54,248 nucleotides of DNA from an uncultured Clostridium sp. (GCF_934754915.1 NZ_CAKVKB010000010.1:1-54248); one strand, 5' to 3'. Positions 1-8,906 are shown, counted from the stretch's first letter. A program made the numbers and translations. Notes: a model not told the origin generated them from the letters alone.

Positions 1-19
1 TTGAGGATTTTTCATATTA

Positions 20-132
20 GCATAAATACAAAGTCCAACTCAACATATAGTATATCTTAAATAAATATAGGTACTATATGTTGAGTTAAATCATGTGAAA
101 GTATAATTATGAAATATCTACATTTATATATA
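20..132. repeat. Dispersed hairpin repeat, copy 1
   Basis: This AT-rich stretch matches 53996-54120 along its length, by eye at roughly three bases in four or better. Its core is a perfect 16-bp inverted repeat (arms 37-52 and 72-87) with a 19-nt spacer. The second copy keeps the same arms with one compensated base pair. It lies beyond the terminator of xpt. It may be a small non-autonomous repeat family or a structured RNA; it has no coding capacity that I can see. The rest of 174-385 holds only a weak 7-bp hairpin (about 290-316) with no T tract. Confidence 0.65.
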
Positions 133-150
133 GTTTTCTAAAAAAAATAA

Positions 151-173
151 AATCGTAGGAAATTCCTACGATT
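151..173 (-). terminator. Intrinsic terminator downstream of xpt
   Basis: Perfect 11-bp inverted repeat around a minimal loop. Read on the minus strand it is followed by a long T-rich run (plus-strand A run 140-150). It lies 213 nt beyond the xpt stop and is the first strong terminator for that transcript. Confidence 0.75.
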
Positions 174-385
174 ATATGCAAAATATATAAGCATCTATCT
201 AAATCATTTTTACTTTCTGTCATAAACTTAGATAAAATACTCTTTTAATTTATTGTTCAACCGTAGTTTTATTTTTAAAGTCAGGAGGCTTTCGAACTGA
301 CTTGTATTAAATTTTTATCCTTTAAGATTATATCAGAACAATAAATGTATTTCAACAGCTATTTGAATTTTATATGAAATGCATA

Positions 386-961
386 TTATTCTTCTACAAA
401 TTCAATTATGCCTTTATCAAGTTTTTTTATTTTTGCTAATGAATAAACATCATATCCTTTTTCTTCAAGAATTTTAGGTCCTGGCTGGAATGACTTCTCT
501 ATTACGATTCCAATTCCGCCAACTTTTGCACCAGCTTCTTCTATAAGTCTTGCTGCTCCAAGGGCTGCTTCACCATTAGCAAGAAAATCATCAATTATAA
601 GTATGTTATCTTCTTTATTTATAAATTTCTTTGATAATGTAAGCTCATAATCTGATCCTTTTGTAAATGAATGAACAGTTGTTTGATATACATCTCCATT
701 TAAAATTTTAGAAGCCTGTTTTTTTAATGTAACCATTGGAAGGTTCATCTGCATTGCTGTCATTACTGTTGGTGCTATTCCTGAACTCTCAATAGTAAAT
801 ATCTTTGTTATATTATGATTTTTAAAATATTCTTTAAAATATGTACCTATTTCATACATTAAATGCGAATCAACTTGATGATTCAAAAAAGAATCAACTT
901 TCAATACTGTTTTTGATAATGCATTTCCTTCTTCTAAAATCTTTTTACGTAAACTTTCCAT
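386..961 (-). CDS. xpt: Xanthine phosphoribosyltransferase
   Basis: Purine salvage enzyme that joins xanthine to PRPP to give XMP in the cytosol. The 191-aa length is normal for Xpt. The PRPP-binding signature IIDDFLANGEAA sits at about residues 122-133, and the N-terminal MESLRKKI start is typical. The ATG is preceded by AAGGAGAG at good spacing. The gene stands alone behind a guanine riboswitch and leader terminator, so it should be switched off by guanine. In Bacillus xpt is followed by a xanthine permease gene; here the permease is elsewhere, at 17.3-18.6 kb beside the hydroxylase genes. Identification is secure from the motif, the length and the riboswitch. Confidence 0.95.
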   Translation of the reverse strand: MESLRKKILEEGNALSKTVLKVDSFLNHQVDSHLMYEIGTYFKEYFKNHNITKIFTIESSGIAPTVMTAMQMNLPMVTLKKQASKILNGDVYQTTVHSFTKGSDYELTLSKKFINKEDNILIIDDFLANGEAALGAARLIEEAGAKVGGIGIVIEKSFQPGPKILEEKGYDVYSLAKIKKLDKGIIEFVEE

Positions 962-1147
962 TTGTTTCTCTCCTTATTTGATACACTTAAATTATTATGT
1001 TAATAAAATTTTTAATATACACTTTTTAGACTTTAATATATGGCAACAACTTTTCTATCCAAATTTGAATTGAGTAAGTTATCGATTAAATTTCAGCAAG
1101 TTTCATAAAAATATAATTTTAATCTTGCAATATGCATATAATATAAA

Positions 1148-1210
1148 AGAAACTGACTTCCAAAACACATGTCCATTATTAAACATAATATTTTTATGGA
1201 GGCAGTTTCT
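1148..1210 (-). terminator. Leader terminator of xpt riboswitch
   Basis: Long inverted repeat (arms about 1148-1161 and 1198-1210, two mismatched positions) followed on the minus strand by a TTTTAT tract. It lies between the guanine aptamer and xpt, the expected place of the ligand-controlled terminator. The loop is unusually large, about 36 nt. Confidence 0.65.
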
Positions 1211-1280
1211 ATAGTTTTCAAATTTATAGTATTACAATTTAAATTAATATGTCTGCATCTAAATTGTTACTTTTAATTAT

Positions 1281-1349
1281 ATCTCATAGTCTGCTGATAT
1301 GGTCAGCAGGTAGAAACTTCCAAGCCATATTCTTGAATATATATGAGAT
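1281..1349 (-). ncRNA. Guanine riboswitch aptamer (purine riboswitch)
   Basis: On the minus strand the element has the closing P1 helix ATCTCATA / TATGAGAT, the J1/2 motif around ATATGG, the invariant J2/3 segment GTTTCTACC, two complementary hairpin loops, and the J3/1 segment GACTATGAG. The C in GACTATG corresponds to the specificity base that selects guanine or hypoxanthine; adenine-type aptamers have T there. It lies about 320 nt upstream of xpt with a terminator hairpin between. The rest of 962-1498 shows no coding sequence. Confidence 0.92.
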
Positions 1350-1431
1350 TATATATTATTATTTTGTGATTATAACATAATACTAGATATTTGTAAAAAA
1401 AATTTTATAAATATCTCTTTTTCATAAAATC

Positions 1432-1487
1432 AAAGCCTGCTCATTTATTTGTCATATACAATAATATTCCATAAATAAGCAGGCTTT
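1432..1487 (-). terminator. Terminator after the 54-aa gene
   Basis: A 17-bp inverted repeat with a single non-Watson-Crick pair, which is C-A on plus and a G-T wobble on minus. That favours the minus strand as the functional RNA. It starts 12 nt after the stop of the small gene at 1499-1663. Confidence 0.7.
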
Positions 1488-1498
1488 ATCAATAATCT

Positions 1499-1663
1499 TT
1501 ATTTAAATTGACTTTCTAATTGTTCTAAATCACTTATAATCATATTCATAACATCTATTTTAGATCTTGCAGCATCATTTGTTGGAAGCCATTTTAATCC
1601 ACATTCTAATGATTCTTTTGTGCTTTTGTATTCTTCAATCAATTCACTTAATCTCTCTGCCAT
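1499..1663 (-). CDS. Small conserved-looking acidic protein (54 aa), unknown function
   Basis: A short open frame of 54 codons starting MAERLSELIEEYKST and ending DLEQLESQFK. It has a strong GGAGGGA ribosome site 7 nt before its ATG, and a terminator directly after the stop, so it looks like a complete monocistronic gene. The product is soluble, charged, probably helical, with no signal peptide or membrane segment. A central GLKWLPTNDAARSK stretch breaks the helical pattern. I do not recognise the family. The 275 nt upstream hold no other gene. Confidence 0.65.
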   Translation of the reverse strand: MAERLSELIEEYKSTKESLECGLKWLPTNDAARSKIDVMNMIISDLEQLESQFK

Positions 1664-1938
1664 TCAGCAATCCCTCCTAATCATTATATATATTATGTCT
1701 TATGAATAAATGCATATAATTTCTCACATAAACATGTACAAAACAAAAACATAAAGTAGCAATTAAAAATAGAATTACTTTTTTCTTTATTCTGAAACAC
1801 TTCTAAGCTTAACCCTAAAATTATTTTTTTATTCATAAACTATCATACCACATTAAACATTATACCATGTTAAGCCAAATATTATTCATAATATATTGTA
1901 TTTTTTTATAAAATTTATGTGAACATTTATTTATAAAT

Positions 1939-3315
1939 TTAATTATTTTCATTTGTGCTCTTTTTCATAAGCTTTTTATAAAATACTGCAAAACATGTAA
2001 TTGTAGTAATTGTAGCTAATATATCTGCCATAGGTTCAGCTACTAGAGTTCCAAGAAGCTTATTTTCAAAAAATACAGGTAATATAAAAGTAAGAGGAAC
2101 AAGTAAAATAACTTTTCTCAAAAGTGCTAAGATAAGTGAAATCTTTGCTTTTCCAAGAGATAAAAATGTCTGCTGACATGCAATTTGTCCTCCAAACACT
2201 GTTGTTCCTATAAAGAATATTTTCATTGACCATGAAGCAATTTCAACTAATTCAGGCTTATCATTAAATATGTTTACATAAAATTCAGGAAACATAAGAA
2301 CACTTCCCCCCATAAGCATTGTATATGTAATACATGATATTATTAAAATTTTGAATGTCTTCCCAACTCTATTCATATTCTCTGCTCCATAATTATAACT
2401 TAAAATGGGCTGTGCTCCCATAGTAAGACCTAATAAAGGCATAAGCATTATCTGCATTACACTATTCATAATTGCCATAGCGCCAACAGCTAAATCTCCT
2501 CCATATTTTAGAAGCTGATTATTAAATCCTATTAAAACAAGACTTTCTGTAGACTGCATTATAAATGGAGAAACTCCAAGAGCTATAATAGAACCAATAA
2601 TTTTTACATTTGGTGACAAATATCTTTTTCTTATTCTTAATATGCTCTTCTTTCCAAATAAAAAGTTCAATGCCCATATAGCTGAACATAATTGACCAAT
2701 TACACTTGCAAGAGCTGCACCTTTAACTCCCATATTAAATCTAAATATAAATACAGGATCTAATATTATATTTACGATTGCTCCAATCATTACAGTAATC
2801 ATTCCAAACTTTGCAAATCCCTGAGTATTTATATACGGATTTATTCCCAAAGATAACTGCACAAATATAGTACCAATAACATATACACCCAAATAACCAG
2901 CTGCATATTCTATTGTTGCTTCACTTGCTCCAAACATCATAAGTATTGGTATTTTAAATATTGTAAAAATTGTTGTTAATATTAATGATATTATAATAAG
3001 CATTGAAAAACTGTTTCCAAGTATTTTCTCTGCACCATCATTATCTTTTTTACCCATCTTTATTGCTGCAAGAGGTGCTCCTCCATTTCCTATAAGAGCA
3101 CTGAAAGCAGATATAAGTGTTATTATTGGAAGAGCCACTCCAAGCCCTGCCATAGCTAATTCTCCATTTTCTGTTCTCCCAATAAACATTCTGTCTACAA
3201 TATTATATAAAACATTTACAAGCTGAGCTATAATTGCAGGAAATGCTAATTTGAATAAAAGTTTTCCAACAGGTGCATTTCCAAGTTCTGTATTTTTATC
3301 AATATTATTATTCAT
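1939..3315 (-). CDS. MATE family multidrug/Na+ antiporter
   Basis: Integral membrane exporter of the MATE family, expected to use Na+ or H+ gradients to extrude cationic drugs or metabolites. At 458 aa with about twelve hydrophobic segments it has the normal length. The N-terminal part (LGNAPVGKLLFKLAFPAIIAQLVNVLYNIVDRMFIG) is typical of the clostridial branch, and the pseudo-repeat appears again after about residue 235. The start has an AGGAGGAA ribosome site. It lies 21 nt after the acetyltransferase at 3337, so the two are probably co-transcribed with MATE second. Substrate cannot be told from sequence. Confidence 0.9.
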   Translation of the reverse strand: MNNNIDKNTELGNAPVGKLLFKLAFPAIIAQLVNVLYNIVDRMFIGRTENGELAMAGLGVALPIITLISAFSALIGNGGAPLAAIKMGKKDNDGAEKILGNSFSMLIIISLILTTIFTIFKIPILMMFGASEATIEYAAGYLGVYVIGTIFVQLSLGINPYINTQGFAKFGMITVMIGAIVNIILDPVFIFRFNMGVKGAALASVIGQLCSAIWALNFLFGKKSILRIRKRYLSPNVKIIGSIIALGVSPFIMQSTESLVLIGFNNQLLKYGGDLAVGAMAIMNSVMQIMLMPLLGLTMGAQPILSYNYGAENMNRVGKTFKILIISCITYTMLMGGSVLMFPEFYVNIFNDKPELVEIASWSMKIFFIGTTVFGGQIACQQTFLSLGKAKISLILALLRKVILLVPLTFILPVFFENKLLGTLVAEPMADILATITTITCFAVFYKKLMKKSTNENN

Positions 3316-3336
3316 AATTATAATTCCTCCTATGTT

Positions 3337-3909
3337 TTAATTATAAATATCCATATAATCCTCTTTCAAAATAGAACACAATATAATATCACATATTCCT
3401 GAATTAGTTATTTCAGCACATCGTAATGTACCTTCATATTTAAATCCACATTTTTGCATAACTTTTCCTGAATTTACATTCCTAGAATCATATCTTGCTT
3501 CTATTCGTCTAACACCAACATACTCCATAAAAAATTTTATAACTTCTCTTAAAGCTTCTGCCATTATTCCTTTATGCCACCAATTTGAACCAATACAGTA
3601 TCCAATCTGAATACTTTCAACATATGTATCTATAGCAACGACTCCAATTGTTCCTATAGCCTGTCCTATATCCTTTAATTCTATTATCCAGTCATATACA
3701 ATCCCCTCCTTATCCTTATCATAATTTTTTATAACCCACTTAACATAACATTCAGACATTCCTTTTGATTTATGAGGCGGCCATTTAAGATATTTTGTAA
3801 CTTTTTTATCAGATGCCCAGTTATTATACATATCTGTTTCATCTCCCTTTCTGAATTTTCTTATTACAAGCCGCTCTGTTTCTATGGTTATAGTCCCTAA
3901 ATTTCTCAT
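3337..3909 (-). CDS. GNAT family N-acetyltransferase (RimJ/RimL type)
   Basis: Acetyl-CoA-dependent N-acetyltransferase of the group that includes RimJ/RimL and many resistance enzymes. The protein shows the N-terminal IETERLVIRKFRKGDETDMY pattern, the central QIGYCIGSNWWHKGIMAEAL acetyl-CoA-binding region and the C-terminal NSGKVMQKCGFKYEGTLR strand-helix. I chose the ATG at 3909 (190 aa): the ATG nine bases earlier would abut the GGAGAG ribosome site, whereas this one sits 9 nt from it. It precedes the MATE exporter in what looks like a two-gene operon, hinting at modification plus export. The substrate is unknown. Confidence 0.85.
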   Translation of the reverse strand: MRNLGTITIETERLVIRKFRKGDETDMYNNWASDKKVTKYLKWPPHKSKGMSECYVKWVIKNYDKDKEGIVYDWIIELKDIGQAIGTIGVVAIDTYVESIQIGYCIGSNWWHKGIMAEALREVIKFFMEYVGVRRIEARYDSRNVNSGKVMQKCGFKYEGTLRCAEITNSGICDIILCSILKEDYMDIYN

Positions 3910-4058
3910 ATAATTCATCTCTCCATTTTAATGAATATTTATTAAATCAAATCCCCTAACTTATAGTATATATATTCCAATTAACATTTACCTCAGTCCT
4001 TATTGTAATGATTTATTCATTTTTATAAATTATTATTTGATATTTTATAAATAAACTA

Positions 4059-6986
4059 TTATATCCTGCCTTTTAATTCATAATCTATATTTTTAAATGT
4101 ATAGACCCCTTTTTCAACACTTTTCAACTCCCAAAACAGCTTAAGTTTTTTTGCTTCATTTTCAAATTCTAAATTAATGTTTTTATTTTCCACCTTTAAT
4201 TTTTTTATCATTAAATTCAAATTTCTTCTTTTCCAATTGTTATAATCTAATTTAATGTTTTCAAGAACTTTTGAAGAATATTCACTTTCTATTTCTGGTC
4301 CATTTAAATCTCGTTGAAGATTTCGAATTGTATATTGATTTTCTCCTGGATCAAGTATTATAAAATAGCCATAATCATATGTACTTCGTACAAGTCTTCC
4401 ATAAATCTGTTTTACTTTTATACATAATTGAGGATAATTAAAATCCTGATAATTTTTATGCTGATACTTTGTAACAGCTCTTAAAATAGGATATTCTGGA
4501 CTATGGTTGGGAAGTTTATCAAGCATTACACATGAAAGTCCATCTCCAGGTACATCAATACCCTCAAAAAAACCTTTTGTTCCAAGAATTATTGCATTTC
4601 TGTTTTTATCATTTAATATGTTTATTGACTTTTTATTGGTATGAACTTCTATTTTACTGCCTCTTGTCAGCATTTCAAGTTCTTCATATACACTATTTCT
4701 TCTCATATTATTATTAAATAATACAAGAATATGCCCATTAATTCTTTTGCTTGTTTCATATATAAACCTTGAAATATTATTTATATAATTTGCATCATCA
4801 TAGTGTCCCATATCTTTAAGGGCAAAAATCTTTGTTTGCTTTTTCAAGTCAAATAAAGATGGGATAAAAAATTCTTTAGCTCTTTCTTGTCCTAGATGTT
4901 TTTTTATCCTATTAAATGAATTTTCTATACGTAAAGTAGCTGATAAAAATGTAGTGCTTTTTACATCTTTAAGCATATGTTCATTTACAAGTTCGCCCAC
5001 ATTAAGTGGAACATTTTTAAGGCGAAATTCTTTATATTCATTATCTATTTCAAGTATTTTAGCATAAAATACTGATGGTTCAATAAATTTATCAAGCATA
5101 TCAAAAGTACTCTTTAATTTAATAATATAATCATTTAATGTTTTAAAATCATTATCTCCAGTCACTTCATCATCGAGCACTATGTTAGATACATATGTTT
5201 CTAACAGTTTATACAATGGATAAATGCTTTCCTTTATTGAACTTACTTCTGGAAGAAGATATTTGGTAATGTCCTTAAGTTCGTCACGTGGAATAAAAAA
5301 TTCAGTTACAAACCCGTATTCTCCACTTGCAAGTCTCATAGTTCTGAAATCATTCATAAGAAGATTTAAATTTACTATTATATCATTTACAAGGTACATT
5401 ATTTTATCTTTTTCAATTGTTTCCCTAAATCCATAACTTCCATTAAGATTCTGTAAGAGCCATATTATATTAGGATGACCTTTATCTATCATATCGAGTT
5501 TTTCAAGAAATTCCATACTGCTGAATTCTTCTGCAAAAAAATCATAACATTTTTCCATTAAATTGTGCCCTTCATCTATGATTATATGATTTATCTTTTT
5601 CTTCTCACAATAAGGCCAGCATGCTAAAAGAGAATGATTTATTACAGTAATATTTTCATTTGGAAGTTCATTATATCTCTTTCTCAAATAGCAGAGTTTT
5701 TTGCATTTTTCAAGATTACATGAATCACTGTCACATGTAACATCTTTGAAGTATTTTTCAAGATTAAAATGTTTTATAGCCCAATAACTTATATTTTCGA
5801 TATCTCCATATTCTCCAGTTTCAACAAGTCTTCTCAAAAACAATAACGTAAGATTTCCTTCTTGATCTTCTTCAAGAATATCACATTTATTAAGGCGTTC
5901 AACACATATATAATTTGTCTTTCCTTTCATAGCACCATATTTGAGTTTGTCATAAAGATTAAGTTTTTTTAATATACTTGGAATATCACGCTCTATAAGC
6001 TGATTCTGCAGCTCTTTTGTGTTTGTTGATATTATAAAACTTGAATCTTCCTTTCTCTTTTTTAAAGAATTTAAATATGTACCAATAGCTGCAATAATAA
6101 CATATGCAAAAGTCTTTCCACTTCCTGTAGGTGCCTCAATAAAAATTCTTTCTCCTTTTTCATAATTTTCACGAATTCTTTTAGAAAATTCCAGTTGACT
6201 TTTTCTGTAAGTATAACCGAAATCTCCTCCATTATTCCATATGTTTTCATCTTTTAAAAGCTCTTCATATAATTTATAATCAATCTCAACTTCATCAAGA
6301 ACAACTTCTTCTTTTTTCTTTTTTTCATATGATACATAGTCATATTCATCAGAAATAAAAAAGGGAGGTCTTAAAAGAAATTTATTCCATGCCCATTTTT
6401 TAAGATATGGATAATTTTTATTTATGGTCTCATATAATGTTCTTTTTTTAAGCCGCTTTTCTTCTTTAATCCATAATCTACACAAAAGACTGTTTACAAC
6501 TTTCAAAGTATTTATAGAATCGTCAAGTCCTCTATGTATTTCACTTTTATTCATAATTGTAATATTTTTCATAAGAGCATCTAAGTTATATTCTTTATGA
6601 TACGGTTCGAGTATTGCAGCAAATTCCATGGAATCCATTATCTCATTTCTGATATCCGGAAAATGGACTTTGAAAAATTTCTTTTCAAAATTTCCATTAT
6701 GACATATAATAGGCAAATCCTCTAAAAATTCAAATAATTTTTTTCTGACAGCATTTATCCATGGCGCTCTAAATAATTCTTCTTTGCTTAATCCTGTACA
6801 TAAATTGTATATTTCAACAGGAACACGCCCTCTTGGTCTTATTAATGTTTCAAAAGTTGTAATCTTATTATTTTTAATTTTAACTGCACCTATTTCTATT
6901 ATTTCACTATTTACTTCATCTAATCCTGTTGTTTCTATATCCAAATATATTACATTATCTAATATACTTTTTAACTCTTCTGACAT
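4059..6986 (-). CDS. dinG: DinG-type DNA helicase with N-terminal DEDD exonuclease domain
   Basis: 975-aa fusion of a DnaQ-like 3'-5' exonuclease (residues about 10-165; DIETT 16-20, HNGNFEKKFF 96-105, HRGLDD 151-156) with an XPD/DinG superfamily-2 helicase. The helicase has Walker A APTGSGKT (285-292), a DEGH box (471-474), GIDVPG, and motif VI QIYGRLVRS. The region between motifs Ia and II holds C361, C418, C423, C428 and C432, spaced like the 4Fe-4S cluster of E. coli DinG. As far as I recall, the Bacillus/Staphylococcus exonuclease-DinG proteins lack this cluster. The likely role is unwinding and processing of damaged or R-loop DNA. The start has AGGAGAAT. It is monocistronic. Confidence 0.9.
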   Translation of the reverse strand: MSEELKSILDNVIYLDIETTGLDEVNSEIIEIGAVKIKNNKITTFETLIRPRGRVPVEIYNLCTGLSKEELFRAPWINAVRKKLFEFLEDLPIICHNGNFEKKFFKVHFPDIRNEIMDSMEFAAILEPYHKEYNLDALMKNITIMNKSEIHRGLDDSINTLKVVNSLLCRLWIKEEKRLKKRTLYETINKNYPYLKKWAWNKFLLRPPFFISDEYDYVSYEKKKKEEVVLDEVEIDYKLYEELLKDENIWNNGGDFGYTYRKSQLEFSKRIRENYEKGERIFIEAPTGSGKTFAYVIIAAIGTYLNSLKKRKEDSSFIISTNTKELQNQLIERDIPSILKKLNLYDKLKYGAMKGKTNYICVERLNKCDILEEDQEGNLTLLFLRRLVETGEYGDIENISYWAIKHFNLEKYFKDVTCDSDSCNLEKCKKLCYLRKRYNELPNENITVINHSLLACWPYCEKKKINHIIIDEGHNLMEKCYDFFAEEFSSMEFLEKLDMIDKGHPNIIWLLQNLNGSYGFRETIEKDKIMYLVNDIIVNLNLLMNDFRTMRLASGEYGFVTEFFIPRDELKDITKYLLPEVSSIKESIYPLYKLLETYVSNIVLDDEVTGDNDFKTLNDYIIKLKSTFDMLDKFIEPSVFYAKILEIDNEYKEFRLKNVPLNVGELVNEHMLKDVKSTTFLSATLRIENSFNRIKKHLGQERAKEFFIPSLFDLKKQTKIFALKDMGHYDDANYINNISRFIYETSKRINGHILVLFNNNMRRNSVYEELEMLTRGSKIEVHTNKKSINILNDKNRNAIILGTKGFFEGIDVPGDGLSCVMLDKLPNHSPEYPILRAVTKYQHKNYQDFNYPQLCIKVKQIYGRLVRSTYDYGYFIILDPGENQYTIRNLQRDLNGPEIESEYSSKVLENIKLDYNNWKRRNLNLMIKKLKVENKNINLEFENEAKKLKLFWELKSVEKGVYTFKNIDYELKGRI

Positions 6987-7164
6987 ATATTCTCCTAATT
7001 AATCTTTATACTTTTAGAAATTATTCCCTTGAAAGTTTTTTCGTACTATTAATAATTTTTTCATTTCATAATTATATCATAATTATATATTTTTAAACAT
7101 ACGTTCTTATTTGAGAATATTTTAAATAATCACTAATTATAATATTCTATCTATTACTTTCATA

Positions 7165-7197
7165 AATAAAAGGGAACTATTCCAGCTCCCTTTTATT
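7165..7197 (-). terminator. Terminator after the 82-aa cysteine-rich gene
   Basis: 11-bp inverted repeat AATAAAAGGGA / TCCCTTTTATT just downstream of the stop at 7221 on the minus strand. The T-rich end makes it workable in both directions. Confidence 0.7.
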
Positions 7198-7220
7198 ACT
7201 ACCTTAAATATTGTAGTTTG

Positions 7221-7469
7221 TTATTTACAAGTCGAACACCATTGATTGTTTCCTTCATTTTTCTTGTTATCTTTACAAGATTCTTTTATATCATAATTTT
7301 GTGCTACGGAAGTCCATGAATTATTTCCATCATTTTTCTCATTATATCCACTTGATAATTTAATATTTGTTTCATTTTTTAAAGTATCTTTTTCTTTGCT
7401 ACAACACCCACATGATGTTTCACATGTACAGCTATTAATATTATCTTTTCTACTATATTTATCATTCAT
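7221..7469 (-). CDS. Small cysteine-rich protein, unknown function
   Basis: Hydrophilic 82-aa protein (ATG at 7469; an in-frame GTG at 7478 would add three residues but sits only 2 nt from the AAAGG site). Two features stand out: an N-terminal cluster CTCETSCGCC that could bind metal, and two copies of a short motif, KNDGNNSW and KNEGNNQW, about 30 residues apart. It ends WCSTCK. There is no signal peptide or membrane helix. It is followed by a terminator and sits with two other small unknown genes. I do not recognise a family; metal binding is an inference from the cysteines. Confidence 0.6.
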   Translation of the reverse strand: MNDKYSRKDNINSCTCETSCGCCSKEKDTLKNETNIKLSSGYNEKNDGNNSWTSVAQNYDIKESCKDNKKNEGNNQWCSTCK

Positions 7470-7532
7470 GCACAACACATCCTTTCACAAAAATATATTG
7501 TGTAAATTTTGATATTTATATACTCAATCAAC

Positions 7533-8015
7533 TTATACTTTTTTCTCCAACTCCTCTATTACCTCTAAAAACATATTATACATCTCCACATTCCTATCTT
7601 CATTAGCAAGGACTTTTACTCCCAAAAATAGCATTGCAGCTATATAAATTATCAATGATATTGGATTTAATCTTTTCATATATGCATCCATATATGTAAA
7701 AATTCCGCTTGCTGTAAGACCTGCAAGAAGTGAAGCTTCTATGCCACATCCTCCACTTGTATAAGAACCAAGTTTGGTCCTTATATGAACTTTTTCTAAA
7801 TTCCAATTTATATCATTATTCATATACCATTGTTCAACTTTTTTATACATTATAAACAAAGTCTTGTCATGATGTTTTGTAACCTTCATAGTAAATTTGA
7901 AACATTCTTTATATTTTTTAACCATCTCAGGAGTATATATCTTACAATCAATACAGTCATAATTCGTTTTTTTTAATAATTTGTTTCTTATATTCACAAC
8001 CTTATTTATTTCCAT
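7533..8015 (-). CDS. Small membrane protein, unknown function
   Basis: 160-aa protein with a soluble N-terminal half carrying a CxxC pair (YDCIDCKIY, about 20-26), followed by a glycine-rich turn (SYTSGGCGIEASLLAGLTASG) and two hydrophobic segments (about 95-112 and 118-136). The tail is charged and helical. The ATG at 8015 follows GGGAGAAT. The gene ends 64 nt before the start of the cysteine-rich gene at 7221-7469 and could be in one operon with it. The function is unknown. Confidence 0.6.
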   Translation of the reverse strand: MEINKVVNIRNKLLKKTNYDCIDCKIYTPEMVKKYKECFKFTMKVTKHHDKTLFIMYKKVEQWYMNNDINWNLEKVHIRTKLGSYTSGGCGIEASLLAGLTASGIFTYMDAYMKRLNPISLIIYIAAMLFLGVKVLANEDRNVEMYNMFLEVIEELEKKV

Positions 8016-8292
8016 AAATATTCTCCCATTTGAATTGGTTGATTGATTTTTCTCATTTCTTCATAAATTATCAATCGTATTAATATTTATATATTTGTGA
8101 ATCAAAAATATTACTTAAAATTATTCTTAATTAGAAAAATTATCAAAAAATCAGCATGTGTTACATGTTACAAGATTAATATTTATCTGATGCATATAAA
8201 AAATCAAATTTTTGTTTGAAAACATAAGCATAATACTGATATTTTCCATAGAATAAAATTATAACATTATATTTTTAAAGGATAAAAAATTT

Positions 8293-8811
8293 ATGGACGA
8301 TTTTGGATGCATAAATGAGCTTAACTGTGATTTTAATAACTTAAGCAACAGTATTAATGAACTTAATGAAACCCTTGGAATGAGAAACACTGCCCGTAGT
8401 GATACTTCTTATAGTGATACTTCCCGCAGTAGTACTTCAAGCACCTGTTCAGATGAAAATGCATGTTTAAACCATTGTTACGAAAATGCTTACCGTGCCG
8501 GAGAAGTTAACGGTCTTCAGGGATTTGGTCTCATTTCAAAGCAGTATCAAGCCTTAATAATACTTCTCATAATTCTTTATTGGTGGACTACACAATATAC
8601 TGCAAATTATTTTATGAACTCAAATTCTCAGCTTGTAAACAATGTATCATGTATTCTCGACAAATTAGTCGATAATGCCGTAGAAACCTGTTCCAAATGC
8701 TGTAATACAGGTTCTGAAAAAAATTCCAATAAAAAAAAACACTGTAAGCATAAAAAGCATTGTAAATGCTGTTGTAGTTCTGATTGTGACTGCGATTCAG
8801 AATGTTGTTAG
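8293..8811 (+). CDS. Cysteine-rich membrane-anchored protein with Lys/His/Cys tail, unknown
   Basis: 172-aa protein with three parts: an Asn/Leu-rich N-terminus followed by a Ser/Thr/Asp tandem stretch (SDTSYSDTSRSSTSS, about 37-51); a hydrophobic segment around residues 82-102 (YQALIILLIILYWW); and a C-terminal tail with a dozen cysteines mixed with Lys and His (KKHCKHKKHCKCCC). The tail resembles metal-binding or disulfide-crosslinked surface or spore proteins. That is an analogy, not a family match. The ATG follows AAAGGAT. It is divergent from the gene ending at 7533 and has its own terminator. Confidence 0.6.
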   Translation: MDDFGCINELNCDFNNLSNSINELNETLGMRNTARSDTSYSDTSRSSTSSTCSDENACLNHCYENAYRAGEVNGLQGFGLISKQYQALIILLIILYWWTTQYTANYFMNSNSQLVNNVSCILDKLVDNAVETCSKCCNTGSEKNSNKKKHCKHKKHCKCCCSSDCDCDSECC

Positions 8812-8827
8812 TTTCAATCATATATAC

Positions 8828-8857
8828 TGCCAGAATTTTATCACAAAATTTCTGGCA
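8828..8857 (+). terminator. Terminator of the Lys/His/Cys-tail gene
   Basis: TGCCAGAA...TTCTGGCA hairpin 17 nt after the stop, followed by a T-rich run on the plus strand. Confidence 0.75.
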
Positions 8858-8879
8858 TATAATTTCTTTTTTATAATTG

Positions 8880-8906
8880 TACCCATACATTTGAAATGTA
8901 TGGGTA
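8880..8906 (+). promoter_or_regulatory. Perfect 12-bp palindrome in the pdxS leader
   Basis: TACCCATACATT / AATGTATGGGTA with a 3-nt centre, 45 nt before the pdxS ATG. No T run follows on either strand, so it is not an ordinary terminator. It could be an operator or an RNA hairpin in the pdxST leader. Which regulator would bind is unknown. Confidence 0.4.

Noticed and set aside
290..320. Hairpin AAGTCAG / CTGACTT after xpt considered as an RNA gene
   Set aside because: Only seven base pairs, no T tract and no resemblance to tRNA or known small RNA.
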